The notes beneath the pieces are model-generated. The model saw nothing but the letters and a program-made list of their open reading frames with translations. It searched no databases and was not told the DNA's origin. The translations under genes were made by a program, and so were the position numbers. A stretch of 12,000 nucleotides of DNA from a bacterium (GTDB lineage Bacteria; Hydrothermota; UBA3072; B12-G15), in contig QNDZ01000035.1 in assembly GCA_003646055.1 (NCBI GenBank), forward strand, positions 1 to 12,000. The letters run 5' to 3'. The stretch's first letter is position 1. Each line of letters begins with the position of its first letter. Shown here piece after piece: positions 5,895-12,000 of this stretch.

Positions 5895-8105
5895 ATGAGT
5901 AACTTTAAAGAATATCCGTGGAGGATGTTCAGTGTTGTATTTTTATCCTTCATTGTTCCTGGTCTCTATGCCGACTGGGTGACGACCTCGATTGGTGTGG
6001 GTAATAATCCTCAGGCAATCGCTGTAGATACCCGGACCAATAAGGTTTATGTGGCAAATCGTGGTAGCAACACGGTTACGGTGATTGATGGTGCAACGAA
6101 TGATACAACCACGGTTCCTGTAGGAATAGACCCATGGGCAATCGCTGTAAATACCCGGACCAATAAGGTCTATGTGGCAAATCATGGGAGCGGTGATGTG
6201 ACGGTTATTGATGGAGCGACGAATGCGACGACCACGGTTCCCGCAGGAGATAAGCCTGATGCAATCTGTGTGAATCCCCGGACCAATAAGGTTTATGTGG
6301 CAGATAGCATTGGCTGTGTTACGGTGATTGATGGTGAAACGAATGATACGACCACGGTTGCGGTGGGTGATTGGCCTTATGGAATCTGTGTGAATCCGAA
6401 TACTGATAAGGTTTATGTGGCAAATAGTGGTAGCGACAATGTTACGGTGATAGATGGTGAGACGAATGATACGACCACAATAGGTGTGGGAACCAATCCC
6501 TGTGCGATTTGTGTGAATCCGAATACTGATAAGGTTTATGTGGCAAATAGTGGTAGCGACAATGTTACGGTGATAGATGGTGAGACGAATGACACGACCA
6601 CGGTTGCAGTGGGAACTGTTCCTTATGCAATCTGTGTTAATCCCAGGAGCAATAAGGTATATGTGATAAATCAGAGTAGTGACAATGTTACGGTGATTGA
6701 TGGTGCAACGAATGCGACTACCACGGTTGGAGTGGGAACTGTTCCCTATGCAATTTGTGTTAACCCCCGGACCAATAAGGTTTATGTGGCAAATAATGGC
6801 AGCAACACGGTTACGGTGATTGAAGAGGTTAAACCATATCAATCTCCACTCTCTTCTTTCATTACACCATTTGCCGATGATACGACAACAAATCATTTTC
6901 CTCAGTTCAACGGCTTCGCGGTAAACCAGAGGGGGCCTTGCAACACAAAGATAATGAATGTATTGTACAGGATTGATGATACCCGGGGACCCTGGAATGA
7001 GGCAAACATTACATATGCATCAGATACCTGCGTTGTCTGGCAGGCTCAGGCTGTGGATTCATTGACCACAGGTTTTCATACGCTCTATGTGGTTGCGCTT
7101 GATATGACATCGGCCACAATAAATATGACCGAGAACTTTACGGGTTCAATTGCATCATATAATTTTCTTGTTATGACATTACCTGATACCGCACCGCCTG
7201 TCATATATAACCTGTATCCACCTGCGGATACTGTTATAGCGGAGAGTCAGCCGGGAATAAGTGCACATTATTATGATGCAGTTTCAGGTATAGATACTGC
7301 GAGTATTGTGCTTACGATGAACGGTGATACGGTTGATTATGCAGTTATTACGGATTCAATGATAACTGCGTCGCCGTCCACTCCACTTGCTGACACAACC
7401 TACGATATGGTATTATCGGTGTCTGACGGTTTGGGTAATGAGGCGGTTGTATCCTGGCGTTTTGAGGTGGATGCGACATCACCGTTTATACCTATTTTAA
7501 TAAGTCCTGCAAATGATACCGTCATAACGACAAACACGCCGACATTTATCTGGGGAACGGTGACAAAAAATGAAGAGAGTAAATCAACACCTGTTACATA
7601 TACATTGCAGTGTGCGGTTGATTCAGGGTTTAATTATACGATAATAGATACATCTGGAGTATCAGATACAGTATTTACTGTGGTGGATGCAATGCCAGAA
7701 GGGATATATTACTGGCATGTGGAGGCGGTGGATAGTGCGGGTAATCATTCAGGGTATCAGAGTCAGCCGTTTAAGTTTACAGTCAGTCCTTCTGGTATTG
7801 ATACATCAGGTGATATGCCTCTTAGATTTTCTATTTCAATGATATACCCCAATCCGTTTGTAAATAGCACGAGGATAAAATATCAGTTGCCGTCAGATGG
7901 TGGTGGTAGAGTATACCTAAAGATATATAATTTATCTGGCACTTTGGTAAGAAAACTTGTTTATGATGAATATAGAAATGGTCTCTATTCAGTGATATGG
8001 GTTAGAAAGGATGATTATAATAAAGAGGTTCCTTCTGGAGTTTACTTTTGCAGACTTGCAGCGGGAAAATACAAAACAACGAGGAAGGTTTGTCTGATTA
8101 AGTAA
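5895..8105 (+). CDS. Secreted YVTN-type seven-bladed beta-propeller protein with Ig/FN3-like modules and Por/T9SS-like C-terminal sorting domain
   Basis: A 736-residue exported protein. Residues 1-26 form a signal peptide: basic-containing start, hydrophobic MFSVVFLSFIVPGL, cleavage after LYA. Residues 27 to about 311 contain seven blades of about 41 residues each (AI-VN-RTNKVYVAN-GS--VTVIDG-TN-TTTV-VG). The opening VTTSIGVG matches the strand that ends each blade, so the ring can close by the usual 'velcro'. Then come a linker, an Ig-like module (about 431-527), an FN3-like module (about 528-630, ending YYWHVEAVDSAGNHSG) and a final domain (about 640-736: YPNPF, then IYNLSGTLVRKL, then VPSGVYFCRL) typical of type IX secretion/Por sorting domains. 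I chose ATG 5895 because AAAGGAGG lies 4 bases upstream; GTG 5835 and ATG 5880 lack an SD. Likely surface binding or adhesion; ligand unknown. Its ACG/GCG/CGG codons differ from neighbouring genes. Confidence 0.9.
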   Translation: MSNFKEYPWRMFSVVFLSFIVPGLYADWVTTSIGVGNNPQAIAVDTRTNKVYVANRGSNTVTVIDGATNDTTTVPVGIDPWAIAVNTRTNKVYVANHGSGDVTVIDGATNATTTVPAGDKPDAICVNPRTNKVYVADSIGCVTVIDGETNDTTTVAVGDWPYGICVNPNTDKVYVANSGSDNVTVIDGETNDTTTIGVGTNPCAICVNPNTDKVYVANSGSDNVTVIDGETNDTTTVAVGTVPYAICVNPRSNKVYVINQSSDNVTVIDGATNATTTVGVGTVPYAICVNPRTNKVYVANNGSNTVTVIEEVKPYQSPLSSFITPFADDTTTNHFPQFNGFAVNQRGPCNTKIMNVLYRIDDTRGPWNEANITYASDTCVVWQAQAVDSLTTGFHTLYVVALDMTSATINMTENFTGSIASYNFLVMTLPDTAPPVIYNLYPPADTVIAESQPGISAHYYDAVSGIDTASIVLTMNGDTVDYAVITDSMITASPSTPLADTTYDMVLSVSDGLGNEAVVSWRFEVDATSPFIPILISPANDTVITTNTPTFIWGTVTKNEESKSTPVTYTLQCAVDSGFNYTIIDTSGVSDTVFTVVDAMPEGIYYWHVEAVDSAGNHSGYQSQPFKFTVSPSGIDTSGDMPLRFSISMIYPNPFVNSTRIKYQLPSDGGGRVYLKIYNLSGTLVRKLVYDEYRNGLYSVIWVRKDDYNKEVPSGVYFCRLAAGKYKTTRKVCLIK
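5985..6828 (+). repeat. Seven tandem 120-123 bp repeats encoding propeller blades
   Basis: Equivalent points in successive units fall at 6015, 6138, 6261, 6381, 6504, 6627 and 6750. The spacing is 123 bp except for one 120 bp step (6261 to 6381), where the third blade lacks one residue. Units are highly similar in DNA as well as protein. The stretch 6387-6469 is identical to 6510-6592 over 83 bases, pointing to recent duplication or gene conversion. An in-frame register is kept throughout. Confidence 0.95.
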
Positions 8106-8121
8106 AAATCCAGCCCGGACC

Positions 8122-8167
8122 TTGACATTATGACATTTTATCCCTTTATGTTATGAAAGAGAAAGGG
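8122..8167 (+). promoter_or_regulatory. Promoter candidate with overlapping inverted repeat before the sigma-54 activator gene
   Basis: TTGACA (8122-8127) is followed at 19 bases by TATGTT (8147-8152), 4 of 6 to the -10 consensus; the long spacer makes this modest. An inverted repeat CCCTTT (8142-8147) / AAAGGG (8162-8167), with 14 bases between the arms, overlaps the -10 and start region. That is a suitable place for an operator, perhaps for autoregulation by the Fis-type protein encoded downstream. Confidence 0.35.
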
Positions 8168-8182
8168 TTACCTGTATAACAC

Positions 8183-9724
8183 ATGTTTCATGTTGACAAT
8201 AATGTAATTTCTTCTGATAATAGAGCTATGGAAAAGATCGGGAAAAAGGAACTGGATATACTCCTGAAACTGGGTGGTCATCTCTCCACAACAAAAGACC
8301 CTGAGGAGATGCTGAATTATCTCCTTGAAAGTGCAGAGAAATTGATGGATGCAGAGGCAAGTTCAATCCTCCTTGTGGATGAGAAAAGAAGAAAGTTGTT
8401 CTTTGCAAGCGCAAGGGGAGAGGCATCAGAAAAACTGAAGGGGCTTACTGTTCCATTTGGAGAGGGTATTGCGGGCTGGGTTGCAAGGGAAGGAAAACCC
8501 AGGATTGTGAATGACACTGAAAAGGAACCACAATTTTATAAAGGGATTGATAATGAAACAGGTTTCACAACAAAGTCTATCCTGTGTGTTCCATTGAAGA
8601 TGGGAGACAGGGTCTTTGGTGTGATTGAGATTCTCAACAGGAGGACAAAGGTTCCATACACAAAGGATGATTTGAGACTCCTTGAGATATTTGCTGGTAT
8701 AGCAACCAGAATCATTGTTGATTCAAAGCGCTTTCACAGGATAGTTGAGAGGGAAGAGGTATTAAGGAGTGAGATTGATTCCAGATATACCCTGATTGCC
8801 AGAAGTGAGGCAATGAAGAAGGTTCTTGAACTTGCAGACAGGGTTGCACCAACAGACACGACTGTGCTGATAACAGGTGAGAATGGAACAGGGAAGGAAC
8901 TTGTTGCACGATACATACACAGGAAGAGCAGGAGGAGGAACGAGCCCTTTATACCAGTTAATTGTTCTGCCTTTCCCTCAACATTGCTTGAGGCGGAACT
9001 CTTTGGTCATACAAAGGGTGCTTTCACAGGTGCCATATCTGAGAGGAAGGGAAGATTTGAGATTGCAGACCAGGGTACAATCTTCCTTGATGAGGTCTCT
9101 GAGATTCCAACAGAGATACAGGTGAAACTTCTCAGGGTTTTACAGGACAAGGTGATTGAGAAACTTGGTTCATCAGAACCCATATCTGTGGATGTGAGGG
9201 TGATTTCAGCAACAAATCAGAACCTTGAAAGAAAGATAGAAGAGGGAAAGTTCAGGGAGGATTTCTTCTTCAGGTTGAATGTGTTTCCAATATTTGTGCC
9301 TCCATTGAGAGAGAGGAAGGAGGATATCCCCATCCTTGCAGAGTATTTTCTTGGCCTCTTTGCAAGGGAGACAAAAAAGCCAGTGAAGTATATATCACAG
9401 GAGGTGATTGAACTTTTCAGGGGTTACTCCTGGCCTGGTAATGTCAGGGAACTCCAGAACACCATTGAAAGGGCGGTTGTGCTTGCAGAAGGGGATACCA
9501 TTTTACCAGAGCACATTATACTACCATCAAGGGTTAAAGACATGCCTGTGATTGGTTCAAAGAAACTCACAGAGGCAGTCAGGGAGTTCAAAAGGTATTA
9601 CATCAAGAAGATACTTGAAGAAGCGGGCTGGAACCAGAGAAAGGCGAGCCAGATACTTGGTATCCAGCCCACCTATCTCTCAAGACTTATCAAAGAATTG
9701 AATATCACCAGAAATAAAAAATAA
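8183..9724 (+). CDS. Sigma-54-dependent transcriptional activator with GAF sensor (NifA-like architecture)
   Basis: A 513-residue bacterial enhancer-binding protein. Residues about 35-180 are a GAF sensor domain (ASSILLVDEKRRKL, PFGEGIAGWVAREGKP, SILCVPLKMGDRVFGVIEIL). The AAA+ domain (about 203-445) has Walker A GENGTGKE (232-239), the sigma-54-contacting loop GAFTGA (279-284), Walker B GTIFLDEVSEI (298-308), and the arginine-finger segment FREDFFFRLNV (357-367). The C-terminus is a Fis-type helix-turn-helix (NQRKASQILGIQPTYLSRLI, 484-503). All parts needed for ATP-driven opening of sigma-54 promoters are intact. There is no receiver domain, so activity is probably set by a small ligand or redox signal at GAF. 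Neither ATG 8183 nor in-frame ATG 8228 (498 residues) has an SD; 8228 would start just before the GAF helix and is a fair alternative. No clear -24/-12 promoter was found nearby, so the regulon is unknown. Confidence 0.95.
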   Translation: MFHVDNNVISSDNRAMEKIGKKELDILLKLGGHLSTTKDPEEMLNYLLESAEKLMDAEASSILLVDEKRRKLFFASARGEASEKLKGLTVPFGEGIAGWVAREGKPRIVNDTEKEPQFYKGIDNETGFTTKSILCVPLKMGDRVFGVIEILNRRTKVPYTKDDLRLLEIFAGIATRIIVDSKRFHRIVEREEVLRSEIDSRYTLIARSEAMKKVLELADRVAPTDTTVLITGENGTGKELVARYIHRKSRRRNEPFIPVNCSAFPSTLLEAELFGHTKGAFTGAISERKGRFEIADQGTIFLDEVSEIPTEIQVKLLRVLQDKVIEKLGSSEPISVDVRVISATNQNLERKIEEGKFREDFFFRLNVFPIFVPPLRERKEDIPILAEYFLGLFARETKKPVKYISQEVIELFRGYSWPGNVRELQNTIERAVVLAEGDTILPEHIILPSRVKDMPVIGSKKLTEAVREFKRYYIKKILEEAGWNQRKASQILGIQPTYLSRLIKELNITRNKK

Positions 9725-9730
9725 AGGTTT

Positions 9731-10042
9731 TTACAATGATTTTAAGGTTCTTATAACCTCTTCAATGTGTCCCTTAACCTTCACCTTTCTCCAGACCTTA
9801 ACAACCTTACCATCCGGTGCTATCAGGAATGTTGACCTTATCACACCCATTGTTGTTTTCCCATACATCCTTTTTTCTCCATATGCACCGTATGCCATGA
9901 ATACCTTCTTTCAGAAGATAAGATTTTAAAATGATGTTACTCTCTCTATTCAGGAGTTATTGAGACAGAATTTTCCATTGTTACCCTCAGGGTCAACTCC
10001 CTCAAGACAGAATGCCTTTGCCTTTTTCCCTTCCTCAACCAT
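9731..10042 (-). pseudogene. bcp: Remnant of a Bcp-type peroxiredoxin gene with its catalytic core deleted
   Basis: Reading leftwards, ATG at 10042 opens a 30-residue peptide with the start of a Bcp/PrxQ protein (MVEEGKKAKAF, then CLEGVDPEG and FCLN) and hits TGA at 9952-9950. The C-terminal part of the same family then appears downstream: KKVFMAYGAYGEKRMYGKTT, then MGVIRSTFLIAPDGK and VKVWRKVKVKGHIEEV, ending at TAA 9733-9731. Just before KKV there is a further in-frame TGA and a frame slip; the preceding bases in another frame read HFKILSSE, like the family's 'LLSD' strand. About 65-70 residues of a normal protein of roughly 155 are missing, including the region with the peroxidatic cysteine (PGCT). 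The product would be inactive. The gene sits last in the ferritin-desulfoferrodoxin operon and converges on the sigma-54 activator with a 6 bp gap. An assembly error is the alternative. Confidence 0.85.
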
Positions 10043-10110
10043 AAACTCTTCTATGCTCCAGAAGGCCAGGTGCGTCTATTTCGCTTCTGAGCCCTGGTAT
10101 GATGATTTTC

Positions 10111-10503
10111 TTAAGAGAGCCCTTCTTTCTTCCAGAGTCCGTGAACATTACAGTGTTCCCTTGCAACCACACTGCTTCCATGGGGAACAACAAATTTTGT
10201 CTCAGGGCTGTCCCCGGGTTTCAGGAACTTTCTGTGGACCACACCATCAACCACAAGTTCAATCCACTCAATATAATGGTTCTCCTCCATTGGGTGGGCA
10301 GTGTTCTCACCAACCTTAACAATATATCCATCATCTGTCTTCTGGATAAATGGGACGTGTTTCTCAACGGATGAATCAGCGGTTTTCTCCTCAAGAAGAA
10401 CCATGGGCTGTCCACAGCAAACAAGGGAATCCATACCTTCATGGATTACCTCAACTATGTTACCGCACACCTCACACTTCCAGATTTGCAGTTTTGCGGT
10501 CAT
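10111..10503 (-). CDS. dfx: Desulfoferrodoxin (superoxide reductase, two-iron type)
   Basis: Cytoplasmic enzyme that reduces superoxide to hydrogen peroxide without making oxygen, typical of anaerobes and microaerophiles. The 130-residue protein is full length. The N-terminal desulforedoxin-like domain has the four cysteines of centre I: C10 and C13 in CEVC, and C29-C30 in CCGQPM. The catalytic centre II ligands are present: H49 after the E47-K48 pair (EKH), H70 and H76 in [12 protein letters not shown], and C118 and H121 in [13 protein letters not shown] at 10503 has AAGGAGG five bases upstream. It follows the ferritin gene by 14 bp in the same operon and is followed by the decayed bcp. The electron donor (rubredoxin or similar) is not encoded here. 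Confidence 0.97.
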   Translation of the reverse strand: MTAKLQIWKCEVCGNIVEVIHEGMDSLVCCGQPMVLLEEKTADSSVEKHVPFIQKTDDGYIVKVGENTAHPMEENHYIEWIELVVDGVVHRKFLKPGDSPETKFVVPHGSSVVAREHCNVHGLWKKEGLS

Positions 10504-10517
10504 GTAATCCTCCTTTT

Positions 10518-11033
10518 TTAATTTTCTTCCTGAACAAGTGGTGTATATTTTCTTGCAGCAAGTTCCTTATCAAGCATAAACAAACCGTTTGTGTTATCCC
10601 CTATGAGTTTCAACTTATCAATAATCTCCCTGTCATTCTCCTCCTCCTCAACCTGCTCATTCACGTACCACTGGAGGAAGTTGTATGTTGCCCTGTCCTT
10701 CAATTTTTCTGCAAGGTCAACAAGCCCATTTATGCGCTCTGTTATGTGTTGCTCATGTTTCAATGTGGCCTCAAATGCATCAAGTGGGGAGTTCCATTCA
10801 TGCTGTGGTTCCTTTAACTCATACAGTTTCACCCTTGCACCCTGAGAGTGCATGTATCTGATAATCTTCATGGCATGGTCAACCTCTTCCTTGTACTGAA
10901 CCATCATCCAGTTGGCAAAACCCTTTAAGCCTATGGATTCAAAGTATGCATGCATGGATAGATAAAGATAAGCGGAAAAGAGTTCTTCATTGATTTGCCT
11001 GTTCAATTCTTCCTCCATCTCCTTCTTAATCAT
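10518..11033 (-). CDS. ftnA: Bacterial non-haem ferritin (FtnA type)
   Basis: Iron-storage protein that oxidises Fe(II) and stores it as a mineral inside a 24-subunit shell. At 171 residues it has the usual four-helix length. Ferroxidase residues fall at the same numbers as in E. coli FtnA: E17, Y24, E50, H53, E94, E126, Q127 and E130 (seen in [32 protein letters not shown] and VNEQVEEEE). No haem-binding methionine of the bacterioferritin type stands out. ATG at 11033 is preceded by AAGGAGG five bases upstream. It is the first gene of ftnA-dfx-(bcp), which couples iron sequestration to superoxide removal. Several TTGAC/GTCAA elements lie upstream and may take part in control. Confidence 0.97.
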   Translation of the reverse strand: MIKKEMEEELNRQINEELFSAYLYLSMHAYFESIGLKGFANWMMVQYKEEVDHAMKIIRYMHSQGARVKLYELKEPQHEWNSPLDAFEATLKHEQHITERINGLVDLAEKLKDRATYNFLQWYVNEQVEEEENDREIIDKLKLIGDNTNGLFMLDKELAARKYTPLVQEEN

Positions 11034-11051
11034 TTGCTCCTCCTTTTTCTT

Positions 11052-11079
11052 AATTTATTATGGGGATAGAAAAAGTCAA
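11052..11079 (-). promoter_or_regulatory. Promoter candidate for the ferritin-desulfoferrodoxin operon
   Basis: On the minus strand CTTGACT contains a 5 of 6 -35 hexamer (TTGACT, 11079-11074); a 16-base spacer leads to TAAATT (11057-11052, 4 of 6). An alternative -10, CATAAT (11062-11057, 5 of 6), would pair with a poor TTCAAC at 11085-11080. Either gives a very short leader containing only the SD. Confidence 0.38.
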
Positions 11080-11138
11080 GTTGAAGATATTTTTGGTTGA
11101 CATACCTGTTTTATTAATAGTCAAGAATGAACTTGACA
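11075..11138. promoter_or_regulatory. Cluster of TTGAC/GTCAA dyads upstream of the ferritin operon, possible operator array
   Basis: GTCAA at 11075-11079, TTGACA at 11097-11102, GTCAAG at 11120-11125 and CTTGAC at 11132-11137. The first three are about 22 bases apart, and the last two form a perfect 6-6-6 inverted repeat with AATGAA between the arms. Some copies may simply be -35 hexamers of overlapping promoters on the two strands. Confidence 0.35.
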
Positions 11139-11161
11139 TTGTTTCTTGTTTATGGTATTTT
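11133..11161 (+). promoter_or_regulatory. Rightward promoter candidate in the intergenic region
   Basis: TTGACA (11133-11138), a 17-base spacer and TATTTT (11156-11161, 4 of 6). Expected start near 11168, shortly before the small ORF at 11180. The -35 overlaps one arm of the dyad at 11120-11137. Confidence 0.35.
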
Positions 11162-11179
11162 TTAATGCTATGTTAAACC

Positions 11180-11305
11180 ATGATAAACTTTGGTGGAATT
11201 AAAGAGGAGTTAAAATTAAGTATGGCAGGGGAATGTGAAAACTTCAGAAAAGTGAATGAGATAAAAATCGTCCAGAGGGAAGATATACGAACAGTTCGGA
11301 GATGA
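11180..11305 (+). CDS. Doubtful 41-residue ORF
   Basis: ATG at 11180 to TGA at 11303-11305 encodes a charged, soluble-looking 41-residue peptide (for example EELKLSMAGE and KIVQREDIRTVRR). It lies about 12 bases after the predicted start of the promoter at 11133-11161 but has no SD, unlike most genes in this window. The composition is protein-like, so it may be a small gene or the remnant of a longer one. I recognise no family. Confidence 0.2.
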   Translation: MINFGGIKEELKLSMAGECENFRKVNEIKIVQREDIRTVRR

Positions 11306-11370
11306 ATAAGTTATATTAAACTGTCCTGAGGATATTCTATTCAACCCATAGGCAGGGTAGAATGGAAGTC

Positions 11371-11399
11371 TTGACACCTCTAAGGTGGAGTAGTATTAT
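11371..11399 (+). promoter_or_regulatory. Strong rightward promoter for the secreted protein at the window end
   Basis: A perfect TTGACA (11371-11376), a 17-base spacer and TATTAT (11394-11399, 5 of 6) make this the best consensus match in the window. Start near 11406 would leave a leader of about 194 bases before the ATG at 11600. I see no known riboswitch or attenuator in that leader. Confidence 0.6.
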
Positions 11400-11599
11400 T
11401 AAACCGAATGCTGTTGAATTTAAACCGTGATTGGGGCATAGCCATAAAAGGAAGTGAGAGGCGACAATGTTAATAAAATCAAGAGATTCTGTTAGCTTAT
11501 CCAGAAGAATTACATCTGCACTATGTACTGATATAACCACCTTCACCTAAATTGCGAGCCTGTTTTGAGAAATCTTATCAAAGAAGGAGGTAATGAATT

Positions 11600-12000
11600 A
11601 TGAAGATGAAAAACAGAATCTTTACACGTACTATTGTGATTTTAGTTTTGGCGTCTGGCTTGATTGGCGAGAAATATTTCCAAAAGGGAAAAGAAATATT
11701 TTTTGCAACAGGAACCATAAAATACATTTCTATAGAGGGCGGATTTTACGGAATTATCACAGAAAAAGGGAAGAATTATCTGCCTGTAAACTTATCAGAG
11801 GAGTTTAAAAAGGATGGATTAAGCGTTTTGTTTAAAGCAAAACCCCAAAGGGTTGCCACAATTCAGATGTGGGGAGAACCGGTTGAGATTTTGGAGATTA
11901 AACTTATAGAAAAAAAACAAAATCTTTCTCAAATAAAAGTTGCGATCCTTTATGAAAGAATAACAGATGGTATTTATCATCCTTCAAAAATAAGAACTTA
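11600..12000 (+). CDS. Secreted protein of unknown function with a probable small beta-barrel domain (partial, 3' end outside window)
   Basis: ATG at 11600 opens a frame that runs to the window end (133 codons seen). AAGGAGG at 11584-11590 is 9 bases upstream; the overlapping ATG at 11593 in another frame is only 2 bases from the SD and is a shadow. Residues 1 to about 23 are a signal peptide (MKMKNRIFTRTIVILVLASG), so the product is exported, with no lipobox cysteine. The mature start has alternating strands: FFATGTIKYISIEGGFYGII, KGKNYLPVNLSEEFKKDGL, VLFKAKP, then TIQMWGEPVEILEIKLI. I recall similar 'GTV-YI-LEGGFYGI ... YLP-NL-EEFK-DGL-V-F ... WG-P-EIL-I' segments in small archaeal and bacterial secreted proteins with an OB-like barrel, without known function. 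A longer tail continues past the window. Confidence 0.8.
   Translation, partial: MKMKNRIFTRTIVILVLASGLIGEKYFQKGKEIFFATGTIKYISIEGGFYGIITEKGKNYLPVNLSEEFKKDGLSVLFKAKPQRVATIQMWGEPVEILEIKLIEKKQNLSQIKVAILYERITDGIYHPSKIRT

Larger units (their letters stand above)
11034..11599. other. 566 bp region without a convincing gene
   Basis: All frames are broken by frequent stops. It contains the ferritin promoter region, two further rightward promoter candidates (11133-11161 and 11371-11399), a 41-codon ORF of doubtful status (11180-11305), and a minus-strand open frame at 11337-11546 whose product resembles nothing I know. I saw no tRNA, CRISPR unit, insertion-sequence end or clear terminator. Decayed coding sequence or an unrecognised RNA are both possible. 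Confidence 0.6.

Noticed and set aside
5943..6896. 317-residue open frame on the minus strand opposite the propeller repeats
   Set aside because: It mirrors the repeat period and arises because the sense codons lack the triplets that would create stops on the other strand. It has no SD and a His/Ile/Asn-rich low-complexity product.
11337..11546. 69-residue minus-strand open frame
   Set aside because: No SD, hydrophobic but unpatterned, no recognisable family; it also runs across a strong rightward promoter.
11593..11808. 71-residue frame starting at 11593
   Set aside because: Only 2 bases from the SD and out of frame with the signal-peptide-bearing gene starting at 11600.
1..12000. tRNA, rRNA, CRISPR arrays, insertion-sequence ends, phage genes
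   Set aside because: Looked for on both strands; nothing with the expected structure was seen. The only tandem repeats are the protein-coding propeller blades.

Overview
This 12 kb window looks like chromosome from a thermophilic or anaerobic bacterium of the FCB / candidate-division WOR-3 type. That placement is an inference. It rests on a secreted beta-propeller protein with a Por/T9SS-like C-terminal sorting domain, a superoxide reductase plus ferritin pair typical of anaerobes, a split glycine decarboxylase (GcvPB), strong AGGAGG ribosome binding sites, and arginine codons dominated by AGA/AGG in most genes.

Layout. (1) 3-629 (+) is the 3' end of a polytopic membrane protein resembling the membrane domain of spermidine-synthase-like proteins. 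(2) 622-5618 (-) is a compact five-gene operon read leftwards: gcvPB, a 129-residue protein, a MutL/GlmL-type ASKHA ATPase, a 374-residue protein with barrel-sandwich-like and KOW-like segments, and a 111-residue membrane protein. All junctions overlap or are 9 bp apart, and two SD sequences lie on or next to the preceding stop codon. (3) 5619-5894 is a divergent promoter region. (4) 5895-8105 (+) is a secreted seven-bladed YVTN-type propeller with Ig/FN3-like modules and a C-terminal sorting domain. (5) 8183-9724 (+) is a GAF-AAA+-Fis sigma-54 activator. (6) 9731-11033 (-) is an oxidative-stress/iron operon: ferritin, desulfoferrodoxin, and a wrecked Bcp peroxiredoxin that has lost its catalytic core. 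(7) 11034-11599 has no convincing gene but holds several promoter-like elements. (8) 11600-12000 (+) starts a secreted protein that runs off the window.

How the genes may work together. MutL/GlmL proteins are known as accessory or reactivating ATPases for adenosylcobalamin-dependent amino-acid mutases (glutamate mutase, ornithine and lysine aminomutases). Here one shares an operon with a PLP glycine-decarboxylase subunit, which suggests an amino-acid fermentation or one-carbon unit, but no mutase is in view. The three unnamed proteins around MutL are the best candidates for an undescribed functional module. In the second operon, superoxide reductase makes hydrogen peroxide, ferritin stores iron away from it, and the peroxidase that would have completed the set is decayed.

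Five intergenic sites share the heptamer CTTGACA, four of them 16-17 bp and one 19 bp upstream of an AT-rich hexamer, which gives a consistent picture of the housekeeping -35 element in this genome.
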